Positions 16,939-24,361 of a stretch of 36,700 nt of DNA are shown here, in pieces. How positions within the stretch are numbered: the first letter of the stretch is position 1; every line of letters starts with the position of its first letter. The DNA is taken from the NCBI RefSeq assembly GCF_012927415.1, contig NZ_JABBPF010000181.1, positions 1 to 36,700 of the forward strand, in the 5' to 3' direction. The notes under the pieces were generated by a model. It saw only the letters and a program-made list of their open reading frames with translations. It did no database searches and had not been told where the DNA came from. This stretch comes from Polaromonas sp. GTDB taxonomy: Bacteria > Pseudomonadota > Gammaproteobacteria > Burkholderiales > Burkholderiaceae_C. The position numbers and the translations under genes were made by a program.

Positions 16939-18051
16939 GTGAACAGAACAAGTTTGTGGTGCTTGGCCATCGTGATCGGAACGCTCAGTCAGGTGAGTCA
17001 AGCCCAAATCCTGATTGGACAAACGGCTGGGTTTACCGGCGCCGTGGCGGCCGGTGTGAACGAAACCACGCTTGGCGCGAAGCTCTACCTTGATGCCATC
17101 AACACACAAGGCGGTATCGGTGGCCAAAAAATAGAGCTCATTTCGCTGGATGACAAATTTGAAGTGAAGCTGGCGGCGGAAAATGCCCGAAAATTGATTG
17201 AAGAGCAAAACGTGGTTGCGATGTTTCTGACACGTGGCACGCCCCATACCGAGGGGATACTTCCTCTGCTCGACAAATACGGCGTGCCGCTCATTGGTCC
17301 ATCCACTGGCGCCATGGTGCTGCACCAACCGGTCAAAAAGCATGTATTCAATGTGCGCGCAACCTACCAGCGTGAGGCTGAAAGGGCGGTGGCCCATCTG
17401 AGCTCCATGGGGATTAGCCGGATAGGGATCGTCTATGCAGACGACAGCTTTGGAATCGATGGTGTAGTCGGCGCACAGAAAGGTTTGGCGAACGCCAGAC
17501 TCCAGCCTGTCGTGCTGGAAAAGTTCAACCGCACCAAGCCCGACTTCGGACCGATCGCACCCAAGGTATACCAGTCCAACGCGCAGGCCGTCATCATGGT
17601 CGCATCAGGACAAGCGGTACTCGACGGCGTGAAGGCTTTGCGAGCAGCCGGCTCTACCGCGCAGATCGTGACACTGTCCAACAACGCTTCGAGTGGATTT
17701 GTGAAGAGTCTCGGCGAGAACGGCCGGGGCTTGATCGTCACGCAAGTGTTCCCATCTGAGCGGTCCATTGCCTACCCCATGGTCAAGGAAGCGCTGGAAC
17801 TGGCCCGGGCAAAAGGACTGGCTGAAGTCAGTCCGGCCATGCTCGAGGGTTTTGCCGCTGCCAAAGTTCTGGTCGAGAGTTTGCGCCGCGCCGGTCCCAA
17901 GCCAACCCGCGAAAAAATTCAGTCGGCACTGGAAGGCCTTCGCAAACTGGATATCGGCGGACTTGAAGTGAGCTACAGCCCGCAGAACCACACAGGGCTT
18001 GATTTCGCCGATCTATCCATCATCGGCAATGACGGAAAATTTAAACGCTGA
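16939..18051 (+). CDS. ABC transporter periplasmic substrate-binding protein (LivK/branched-chain amino acid type)
   Basis: A type-1 periplasmic binding protein of 370 aa. From the GTG at 16939 (AGGGA upstream) it begins with a signal peptide ending VSQA, and the mature protein starts QILIGQTAGFTGAVAAGVNE. Typical family features are LGAKLYLDAINTQGGIGG, the IELISLDDKF strand, and GVPLIGPSTGA. In the Peripla_BP_6 family this segment binds amino-acid or aromatic-acid ligands. No permease or ATPase genes are adjacent, so it is an orphan binding protein, a common arrangement in Comamonadaceae. Ligand unknown. An in-frame upstream ATG at 16855 would put a second hydrophobic stretch before the signal peptide and is less likely. 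Confidence 0.87.
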   Translation: MNRTSLWCLAIVIGTLSQVSQAQILIGQTAGFTGAVAAGVNETTLGAKLYLDAINTQGGIGGQKIELISLDDKFEVKLAAENARKLIEEQNVVAMFLTRGTPHTEGILPLLDKYGVPLIGPSTGAMVLHQPVKKHVFNVRATYQREAERAVAHLSSMGISRIGIVYADDSFGIDGVVGAQKGLANARLQPVVLEKFNRTKPDFGPIAPKVYQSNAQAVIMVASGQAVLDGVKALRAAGSTAQIVTLSNNASSGFVKSLGENGRGLIVTQVFPSERSIAYPMVKEALELARAKGLAEVSPAMLEGFAAAKVLVESLRRAGPKPTREKIQSALEGLRKLDIGGLEVSYSPQNHTGLDFADLSIIGNDGKFKR

Positions 18052-18096
18052 AGTTTATGCGCCAGAAACCGGTGCGGGAGCGGCCCTGAGAATGAC

Positions 18097-18117
18097 CGCG
18101 TCACTTCCGGTGACGCG
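18097..18117. other. Strong hairpin between convergent genes
   Basis: Perfect 8-bp arms CGCGTCAC and GTGACGCG enclose the loop TTCCG. It lies between the stop of the binding-protein gene (18051) and that of the small minus-strand gene (18131). No T-run on either side, so it is at most a Rho-assisted or processing hairpin serving both genes. Confidence 0.45.
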
Positions 18118-18130
18118 ATGGCTCGTCGAT

Positions 18131-18598
18131 TCAGTAGTACAGGGCGCACTCCAGTTCCTGGTATCTTTCCGAACCTACGGCTTCCCTGATTTTAGGCGCC
18201 AACTCCTGCAGTTTGGCCAGATCACCTGCGGCTTCAACCGCCAAGTTGAGACGGAAGCCGCGTAAACCCAAATTTGCGGTGAGCCGGGTGGCAATCGGAT
18301 AAGCTTTTGAATAGTGATCCTGTGAATTCTGGTTTGGCATGCCGTTCACATCTCGCCCCGGTATCGTGTGCGCCGCAATCGCGGGAGGCGCGGCCACGGC
18401 AAAGCCGGCCAGCAGTCCGAGTTCCACCAGGTGAGTCACATCGCCGGCAATGACGCCCAGGCTGGCTGTCGTTTTGAGCACGTCCTGCAGGCTGCGCTTG
18501 CCGTCAAACAATATGAACGCCGAACGTTGTCGGGGCGTCAATGCAAGGGACCGGTTTTGCAAAGCCGATTGACCTAACTCCGTCTTTATATAAATCAT
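18131..18598 (-). CDS. Conserved hypothetical protein, Comamonadaceae type
   Basis: A 155-aa protein with no signal peptide. The N-terminal half has SLALTPRQRSAFILFDGKRS, reminiscent of small betaproteobacterial proteins of unknown function with a winged-helix-like start. A hydrophobic AGFAVAAPPAIAAH and an Asn/Gln-rich middle follow. The C-terminal half is helical (AAGDLAKLQELAPKIREAVG) and ends in CALYY. The ATG at 18598 has TTGGAG upstream. It is convergent with the binding-protein gene and has no operon partner. I recall similar proteins as hypothetical only; no function can be given. Confidence 0.65.
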   Translation of the reverse strand: MIYIKTELGQSALQNRSLALTPRQRSAFILFDGKRSLQDVLKTTASLGVIAGDVTHLVELGLLAGFAVAAPPAIAAHTIPGRDVNGMPNQNSQDHYSKAYPIATRLTANLGLRGFRLNLAVEAAGDLAKLQELAPKIREAVGSERYQELECALYY

Positions 18599-18793
18599 CG
18601 ATTTTTCTCCAATAAACGAGGAACTGGGCGCGAGCTCCCATTGACGTTCTTGTGAATTGTTCTATCAACCTTGCACCGATTTAACTCATTTGTCCGCATA
18701 CCGCACTACTTCACGGCTTTGGCGCAAGCGTCTTCAATACATGGCGGCTCGGCCGGGCAGCGGTGCCGTAAATCGCTGCTTTTCAGGAGCACC

Positions 18794-18818
18794 GGGGGGG
18801 GCCCTTCCCCCCCCCCCC
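18794..18818. repeat. G8 / C12 homopolymer tract
   Basis: Eight consecutive G (18794-18801) are followed by CCCTT and twelve consecutive C (18807-18818). The two runs could pair into a very stable GC hairpin. Tracts like this slip during replication and are also prone to sequencing error, so the exact lengths may vary between cells or be wrong. Confidence 0.7.
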
Positions 18819-18865
18819 GCGGTCAGTTGCAACAAGATTTTTGTTGCCGCCCCGCCGCGCGCCTC

Positions 18866-18899
18866 AAGTAAAAAGCCCCCGACACGCACTGACGAGGGC
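18866..18899 (-). terminator. Intrinsic terminator of the MFS symporter gene
   Basis: On the minus strand GCCCTCG (18899-18893) pairs with CGGGGGC (18881-18875), with one G-T pair and an 11-nt loop, followed by TTTTTACTT. It lies about 65 bp beyond the MFS stop codon at 18965. Confidence 0.75.
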
Positions 18900-18964
18900 T
18901 CTTATAGTTACTGGGCTACAAGGGTCAACGCAGGCTTTGCAGGCGCGCGTTCATGGATGGCCCA

Positions 18965-20623
18965 TCAGTCGTTGGCGTAAATGTCAACATCCTTGGTTTC
19001 CCTGACGAACAGGGTTCCCACCACGAAAGTCACTGCCGCAATGATGATCGGATACCACAGGCCGTTGTACATATTGCCGGTTTGCGCGACGATGGCAAAG
19101 GCAGTCGTGGGCAGCAGTCCGCCGAACCAGCCATTACCGATGTGATACGGCAAGCTCATGGAGGTGTAGCGGATCCGGGTGGGGAACAATTCAACCAGCA
19201 TGGCAGCAATCGGGCCATACACCATGGTGACGAGCAACACCAGGTAAAACAAGATGGCGGTGACCATCACTTTGTCCATCTTGGCGGGGTCGGCCTTGGT
19301 GGGGTAACCGGCGCCCTTGAGGTCGTCGGCAACAAGTTTCTTGAATTCAACGTCCTTTTTCTTGGCGTCCTCGGCGTTCAAGCCCTTGGCGGTATAGCTG
19401 GAAATAGCGGCTTCACCAATCTTGATGGAAGCCACCGTTCCCGCAGGAGCTTCAACGTTTTCGTAGCTCACCGAAGCGCCCGCCAGCACCTGCTTGGCAA
19501 TGTCGCAGGAACTGGTGAACTTCGCGGTACCTGTCGGATTGAACTGGAACGAGCATTCTTTTGGATCAGCGGTGACGACCACCTTGTTCTTGGCCTGCGC
19601 CGCAGCCAGGTCAGGGTTGGCGGCTTTGGTCAAAGCGGTGAAAACCGGAAAGTATGTCAGGACCGCAAGTAGGCAACCGGCCATGATGATGGGCTTGCGA
19701 CCGATCTTGTCGGACAGGGTACCAAAGATCACAAAAAAGGGCGTGCCCAGAATCAGCGAGTAGGCCACCAGAATATTGGCGGTCGGTCCATCCACCTTGA
19801 GGGCCTGGGTCAGGAAGAAAAGTGCGTAGAACTGACCCGAATACCATACTACTGCCTGGCCGGCGGTCAAGCCAATCAGTGCCAGAATCACAATTTTAAG
19901 ATTTTTCCACTGGCCAAAGGATTCGGAAAGTGGCGCTTTTGAGGTCTTGCCTTCTGCCTTCATTTTCTGGAAGGCGGGCGACTCATTCATGGACAAGCGA
20001 ATGTAAACGGACACGCCCAGCAGCAAAATGGAAACGACAAAAGGAACCCGCCAGCCCCAGTCGGCAAATGCCGCTTCGCCAATAGCGGTTCTCACACCCA
20101 GAATGACCAGCAGACTGAGGAACAGGCCCAGGGTAGCCGTGGTCTGAATCCACGAAGTGTAGGCACCGCGCTTGCCGTGCGGGGCGTGCTCGGCCACATA
20201 GGTCGCTGCACCTCCGTACTCACCGCCCAAAGCCAATCCCTGCAGCATACGCAGAGCAATCAGGATCACAGGTGCCGCGACGCCAATGGAGGCGTAGCTT
20301 GGCAAAAGGCCAACAATGAAAGTGGAAAGGCCCATGATCACGATGGTGACCAAAAAAGTGTATTTTCGACCGATCATGTCGCCCAACCGCCCAAACACCA
20401 GCGCACCGAAGGGCCGGACAATGAAACCAGCCGCAAAAGCGAGTAAGGCAAAAATAAATGCCGAACCGGAGTCCAATCCGCTGAAAAATTGCTTTGCAAT
20501 AATCGCAGCCAGTGAACCGTAGAGGTAAAAGTCGTACCACTCGAATACGGTACCCAGTGAAGAGGCAAAAATAACCTTCCTCTGCTCCGCTGTCATGGGT
20601 CTGTTATCCACTGCAATGACCAT
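18965..20623 (-). CDS. MFS metabolite:H+ symporter (MHS family) with large periplasmic insertion
   Basis: A 552-aa inner-membrane symporter. MHS hallmarks are SSLGTVFEWYDFYLYGSLA near the N-terminus, RPFGALVFGRLGDMIGRKYT between helices 2 and 3, LGGEYGGAATYVAEHAP, and GTLSDKIGRKP between helices 8 and 9. Relatives (ProP, KgtP, ShiA) carry organic acids or osmolytes; the substrate here is unknown. It is about 110 aa longer than those. The excess lies at about residues 334-449, in the loop after helix 9, which topology places in the periplasm. It contains two cysteines (357, 373) and many Lys/Ala/Asp. ATG 20623 has GGAGAC seven bases upstream. It is a single-gene unit divergent from DUF485-actP, with its own terminator. 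Confidence 0.88.
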   Translation of the reverse strand: MVIAVDNRPMTAEQRKVIFASSLGTVFEWYDFYLYGSLAAIIAKQFFSGLDSGSAFIFALLAFAAGFIVRPFGALVFGRLGDMIGRKYTFLVTIVIMGLSTFIVGLLPSYASIGVAAPVILIALRMLQGLALGGEYGGAATYVAEHAPHGKRGAYTSWIQTTATLGLFLSLLVILGVRTAIGEAAFADWGWRVPFVVSILLLGVSVYIRLSMNESPAFQKMKAEGKTSKAPLSESFGQWKNLKIVILALIGLTAGQAVVWYSGQFYALFFLTQALKVDGPTANILVAYSLILGTPFFVIFGTLSDKIGRKPIIMAGCLLAVLTYFPVFTALTKAANPDLAAAQAKNKVVVTADPKECSFQFNPTGTAKFTSSCDIAKQVLAGASVSYENVEAPAGTVASIKIGEAAISSYTAKGLNAEDAKKKDVEFKKLVADDLKGAGYPTKADPAKMDKVMVTAILFYLVLLVTMVYGPIAAMLVELFPTRIRYTSMSLPYHIGNGWFGGLLPTTAFAIVAQTGNMYNGLWYPIIIAAVTFVVGTLFVRETKDVDIYAND

Positions 20624-20974
20624 TTTTTTGTCTCCTTCGTTGATTTATTTGGCCATCCAGAGCGAATGACTGCCCTCACTATCCTGGCCGCTGCTGACCC
20701 GATTCTGACGTTGCGCCAACAACACCTTGCGTGAAACTGAATGTCAACTTACAGTTCAAGTATTAACCCTTACGCGTCATTTTCCATTGCAATAAATCGG
20801 GGAAGAAATGCTGGAATAACAAACTTTCACTTGGGGCAAACCGAGGGAAACTCCTTACGAAATTTCCTTTGCGCAACGTAAGGACTTGGTCAGCACCTCA
20901 CCACAGAATTCACTTCCTGCATCGCCCATCCGGGCTATGGTCATTACTGACTGAACAAGTCTGAGGAGATAAAC
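20624..20974. other. Divergent intergenic region between the MFS gene and DUF485-actP
   Basis: It should contain both promoters. On the minus strand a perfect TTGACA (20742-20747) may be the -35 box for the MFS gene, but its -10 is poor. On the plus side an 8-bp inverted repeat, TCCTTACG (20852-20859) and CGTAAGGA (20877-20884), with a 17-bp spacer, could be a regulator site or hairpin upstream of the acetate symporter operon. No gene is seen. Confidence 0.4.
20852..20884. promoter_or_regulatory. Inverted repeat upstream of DUF485-actP
   Basis: Perfect 8-bp arms TCCTTACG and CGTAAGGA with a 17-bp spacer lie 90 bp before the DUF485 start codon. No T-run follows the second arm, so an operator or leader hairpin is more likely than a terminator. 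Confidence 0.4.
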
Positions 20975-21298
20975 ATGAGTGATCCTGTTGCGCGTGATCC
21001 GATGGTCGCCAAAATCGAGGCCAATCCCAAATACCATGAACTTCGCAGAAAACGCAATAAGTTTGGCTGGTCGATGACCGCCGTGATGATGGTGGTGTAC
21101 TACGGCTACATCGCGCTGATTGCCTTCAACAAACCGTTTCTGGCACAACCTATCGGTGCCGGCGTGACTTCGCTGGGTATTCCCATCGGCTTGGGGGTAA
21201 TCGTTTTCACCATTGTCATTACTGGCATTTACGTTCGCCGCGCCAATGGTGAATACGACAGGCTGACCGCCGAAATCCTCAAGGAGGCCTCCAAATGA
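20975..21298 (+). CDS. DUF485 membrane protein, acetate symporter partner (YjcH-like)
   Basis: A 107-aa inner-membrane protein of the DUF485 family, E. coli YjcH. It has a basic N-terminal stretch ([18 protein letters not shown]) and two transmembrane segments, ending in a charged tail ([20 protein letters not shown]). Members are almost always encoded immediately before an ActP-type symporter, as here; a helper role in acetate uptake is inferred from this linkage. GAGGAG precedes the ATG. The stop overlaps the actP start as ATGA, so the pair is translationally coupled. Confidence 0.9.
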   Translation: MSDPVARDPMVAKIEANPKYHELRRKRNKFGWSMTAVMMVVYYGYIALIAFNKPFLAQPIGAGVTSLGIPIGLGVIVFTIVITGIYVRRANGEYDRLTAEILKEASK

Positions 21299-23022
21299 AG
21301 GTGGGAACTCAACTCCTGACCGCCTTGTTGGCACTGTTTGCGGCCACTGCCGCGCAAGCCGCGGGCGCCGACCTGGGGCAGGTAGACAAACAGCCGACCA
21401 ACTGGGTGGCGATCAGCATGTTCGGCATTTTTGTGGTCGGTACTTTGTTCATCACCAAGTGGGCCGCCTCCAAAACCAAGTCAGCCGCCGATTTCTACAC
21501 GGGTGGCGGCGGGATTACCGGCTTTCAAAATGGCTTGGCCATTGCTGGCGACTATATGTCTGCAGCATCGTTTCTGGGCATTTCCGCCGCCGTGATGGCA
21601 TCGGGCTATGACGGGCTGATTTACTCCATCGGCTTTCTGGTTGGCTGGCCTGTCATCACCTTCCTGATGGCCGAGCGTCTTCGCAACCTGGGTAAATTCA
21701 CTTTTGCCGACGTGGCCGGCTATCGCTTCCAGCAAGCGCCAATCCGCATTTTTGCGGCCTCTGGCACTCTGGTGGTGGTGGCGTTCTATCTGATAGCCCA
21801 GATGGTTGGTGCAGGCGCGCTAATCAAGCTGCTGTTTGGCCTGGAATACTGGATGGCTGTGGTGATCGTTGGCGCCCTGATGATGATTTATGTGCTGTTT
21901 GGGGGCATGACAGCCACCACTTGGGTGCAGATTATCAAGGCCTGCCTGCTTCTGGCGGGAGTGACCTTCATGGCCTTCATGGTGATGTCGCAGTTCGGCT
22001 TCAGCTTTGAGGCGCTCTTTGCCAAAGGCGTGGAAGTCAAGACCAGACTGGCACTCAACAGCGGAAAGCTACCCGAGGAAGCCGCCAAGATCGGCTTGTC
22101 GGTTATGGGGCCGGGCGGGTTCGTTAAAGACCCGATTTCGGCCATCTCATTCGGCATGGCACTGATGTTCGGCACTGCCGGTCTGCCGCACATCCTGATG
22201 CGCTTCTTCACGGTGCCTGATGCAAAGGAAGCCCGTAAATCCGTATTTTGGGCCACCACTTGGATTGGCTACTTTTATGTGCTGATTTTCATCATCGGTT
22301 TTGGCGCCATCACGCTAGTGCTGACCAACCCCGAGTTTGCTGATACCGCCAAGGGCATCATCAAGGGCGGCGGCGGCTCCGCCAACATGGCAGCCGTTCT
22401 GGTTGCCAAGGCGGTTGGTGGCAACGTGTTCTTTGGCTTCATCTCGGCCGTGGCTTTTGCCACCATCCTGGCTGTGGTCGCGGGTCTGACACTGTCAGGT
22501 GCTTCGGCGGTATCGCATGACCTGTACGCCACCGTGATTAAAAAGGGCCAGGCCGACAGTGCCTCGGAGCTGAAAGTTTCACGCATGACGACGCTGGCGC
22601 TCGGAATTGTCGCGGTGATTCTGGGTATTGCCTTTGAAAAGCAGAACATTGCCTTCATGGTGTCACTGGCTTTTGCGATTGCGGCTTCGGCCAACTTCCC
22701 GGTGCTTTTCATGTCGGTACTATGGAAAGACTGCACCACCAGGGGCGCGGTGATTGGCGGTTTCCTGGGCCTGATTTCCTCGGTCGGCCTAACCATCGTT
22801 TCGCCATCCGTGTGGGAAGCGGTTTTGGGCCATCCGGCGGGTTCAGCCCTGTTCCCGTACTCCTCGCCAGCACTGTTCTCGATCACCATCGGGTTTGCTG
22901 GCGTGTGGCTGTTTTCGGTCCTTGACCGCAGTCCGCAGGCCGCCATCGAGCGTGGTCTGTATAAGGCGCAGCAAGTCCGTTCAGAGACCGGCCTGGGTGC
23001 TTCGAAATCTTCTGGCCACTGA
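21295..23022 (+). CDS. actP: Cation/acetate symporter (sodium:solute symporter family)
   Basis: ActP takes up acetate and other short monocarboxylates with Na+. The 575-aa protein starts with a cleavable-looking signal ([12 protein letters not shown]), then about 13 transmembrane helices. Family motifs are [40 protein letters not shown] and [20 protein letters not shown]. The closest pattern is E. coli YjcG. AAGGAGG precedes the ATG. An intrinsic terminator follows at 23045-23075, so DUF485-actP is a two-gene operon. Downstream, on the opposite strand, lies the CBS/DUF294 and exonuclease pair that accompanies actP in Pseudomonas and others. Confidence 0.92.
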   Translation: MKVGTQLLTALLALFAATAAQAAGADLGQVDKQPTNWVAISMFGIFVVGTLFITKWAASKTKSAADFYTGGGGITGFQNGLAIAGDYMSAASFLGISAAVMASGYDGLIYSIGFLVGWPVITFLMAERLRNLGKFTFADVAGYRFQQAPIRIFAASGTLVVVAFYLIAQMVGAGALIKLLFGLEYWMAVVIVGALMMIYVLFGGMTATTWVQIIKACLLLAGVTFMAFMVMSQFGFSFEALFAKGVEVKTRLALNSGKLPEEAAKIGLSVMGPGGFVKDPISAISFGMALMFGTAGLPHILMRFFTVPDAKEARKSVFWATTWIGYFYVLIFIIGFGAITLVLTNPEFADTAKGIIKGGGGSANMAAVLVAKAVGGNVFFGFISAVAFATILAVVAGLTLSGASAVSHDLYATVIKKGQADSASELKVSRMTTLALGIVAVILGIAFEKQNIAFMVSLAFAIAASANFPVLFMSVLWKDCTTRGAVIGGFLGLISSVGLTIVSPSVWEAVLGHPAGSALFPYSSPALFSITIGFAGVWLFSVLDRSPQAAIERGLYKAQQVRSETGLGASKSSGH

Positions 23023-23044
23023 GCTGGCGGGTGTTTAACCTCTG

Positions 23045-23075
23045 AAAAAAGGCCGGGAATTGCCCGGCTTTTTTT
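23045..23075 (+). terminator. Intrinsic terminator after actP
   Basis: GCCGGG (23052-23057) and CCCGGC (23063-23068) form the stem, followed by seven T. Six A precede the stem, so it could also act for minus-strand transcripts arriving from the exonuclease gene. Confidence 0.88.
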
Positions 23076-23701
23076 ATGGGCTCAGGATCTTTGGAGCGTT
23101 AACCAGGCAATCAATTTGGAGGGCGGATGATCGGCTGCTTAGCAGCGCAGGCGGTCATTCAAAACACGCGCTCCAATTTCGAAATCAGCTTGTTTGATGC
23201 CTCACATTGATCTTGAATTGTCTGCAGGGTTTGTCGGAATTTTTATAGCGGTATATAAACTCGATGAGACTGCCAAAACCACTCCTGCAAGCTCCTCATA
23301 GTGGGAATTCATGTCCAGATTGGTACGCAACGCCCAGATCAATCTGCAAATTTTTTGCGTTACCCATTTTGTTAGACCCAGGGACTCAGGCATTTAAATT
23401 TCGCTTTAATTCGCTTCACTCCCGCAGACTCTGGAACTTTCATGACTGACTTTCCATTTCAATTTCGACCTTAACAAGCGTCTTTTGAAACCGGTGAAGT
23501 CGGGCTAGCAATTTGAAGCGGCAATCAGGTCGCACCTTGCGAACGGCCGCTTCTGGCCGGCTTCAGGGGGACCAATCATCCAAATCGGCGCCACATCGCC
23601 GACATCCGAAGCACCGATGTCAATGCGGAGTTCGGAGCGAGTAGTTGGAAGGGGTGCAAGTCCGTCTGACGAAGTCGTCAAACGAACCCAGACCGGCATC
23701 C
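23076..23701. other. Long intergenic region without a recognisable gene
   Basis: About 625 bp between convergent units, AT-richer than the surroundings. A 63-codon open frame on the minus strand (23202-23393) has no ribosome-binding site or family pattern that I recognise. A GGCCG-CTTCT-GGCCGG near-palindrome lies at 23543-23558. Part of the stretch may be decayed mobile or repeat DNA, but I cannot name it. No tRNA or terminal inverted repeats were found. Confidence 0.4.
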
Positions 23702-24361
23702 TCACCCCCCCCGCAACTGCCGCAGTTTGAGAAAAGCCAGCGCCGCCATAATGGCGTCATTCAAAGCATCGTGCGCTGTCCACAGCGGAAGCTCCAGATC
23801 CCTCATGAGGCTGGCAAAGCGCAGGTCGATTGACCCGCTGTCCCGAGTGAGGTGGGGCAGCTGCTGGTATTTGTAGTCGTAGTAAAGGGCAGATACTTCG
23901 ATTTTCAGCTGGGGCAGGCCCATGCCGAGCATCGGGAACAGCACCCGGTTGATCATGGCCACGTCAAACTCCAAGTAGTAGCCCACCAGCGGCCGGCTGC
24001 CGATGAAATGCATGAGCTTCATCATGGCCTCGTCTGCGCTGATGCCTTGCGCCACATCCTGCTCACGCAGGCGGTGCACGCGCACGCTGTCCGCTGAAAG
24101 ACGCCGTTTTTCAGGCCGCACCAGCAACTCCAGACGCTCGCTGGTCATGATGCGGTTTTCACGGATGCGAACCGCACCAATGGCGATGATGTCGTCGGTC
24201 TTGGGATTCAAGCCGGTGGTTTCGCAGTCCAGTGCCACCCATTCATTGTCTGGCGCCGGGTCCCACATGAAACGAAACCGCGGGTCGCCCAAGTGGTAGA
24301 GCAGCCATTCACGCTTGAGTGCTGCGGCCCAGCGGGCGGGCGACAGGCCCCGGGCATTCAC
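23702..24361 (-). CDS. DEDDh-type 3'-5' exonuclease (DnaQ-like)
   Basis: A 219-aa exonuclease-fold protein. The ExoI motif is VALDCETTG (Asp45, Glu47), an ExoII region occurs at LVGYYLEFDVAMINR, and ExoIII is HDALNDA (His197, Asp202), giving the DEDDh set. Unlike DNA polymerase III epsilon it is a stand-alone protein. It starts at GTG 24361, overlapping the upstream CBS/DUF294 stop as GTGA, so the two are co-translated. The same pair beside actP-DUF485 occurs in Pseudomonas aeruginosa (PA3232-PA3235 as I recall). Its substrate, DNA or a small RNA or nucleotide, is unknown. Confidence 0.88.
   Translation of the reverse strand: MNARGLSPARWAAALKREWLLYHLGDPRFRFMWDPAPDNEWVALDCETTGLNPKTDDIIAIGAVRIRENRIMTSERLELLVRPEKRRLSADSVRVHRLREQDVAQGISADEAMMKLMHFIGSRPLVGYYLEFDVAMINRVLFPMLGMGLPQLKIEVSALYYDYKYQQLPHLTRDSGSIDLRFASLMRDLELPLWTAHDALNDAIMAALAFLKLRQLRGG

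Larger units (their letters stand above)
18599..18964. other. Intergenic region with G/C homopolymer tract and MFS terminator
   Basis: No credible gene. It contains the leader of the small minus-strand gene, a run of eight G (18794-18801) followed by CCCTT and twelve C (18807-18818), and the terminator of the MFS gene (18866-18899). Confidence 0.5.

Noticed and set aside
23202..23393. 63-codon minus-strand frame
   Set aside because: No ribosome-binding site, no recognisable family, isolated in a gene-poor stretch.
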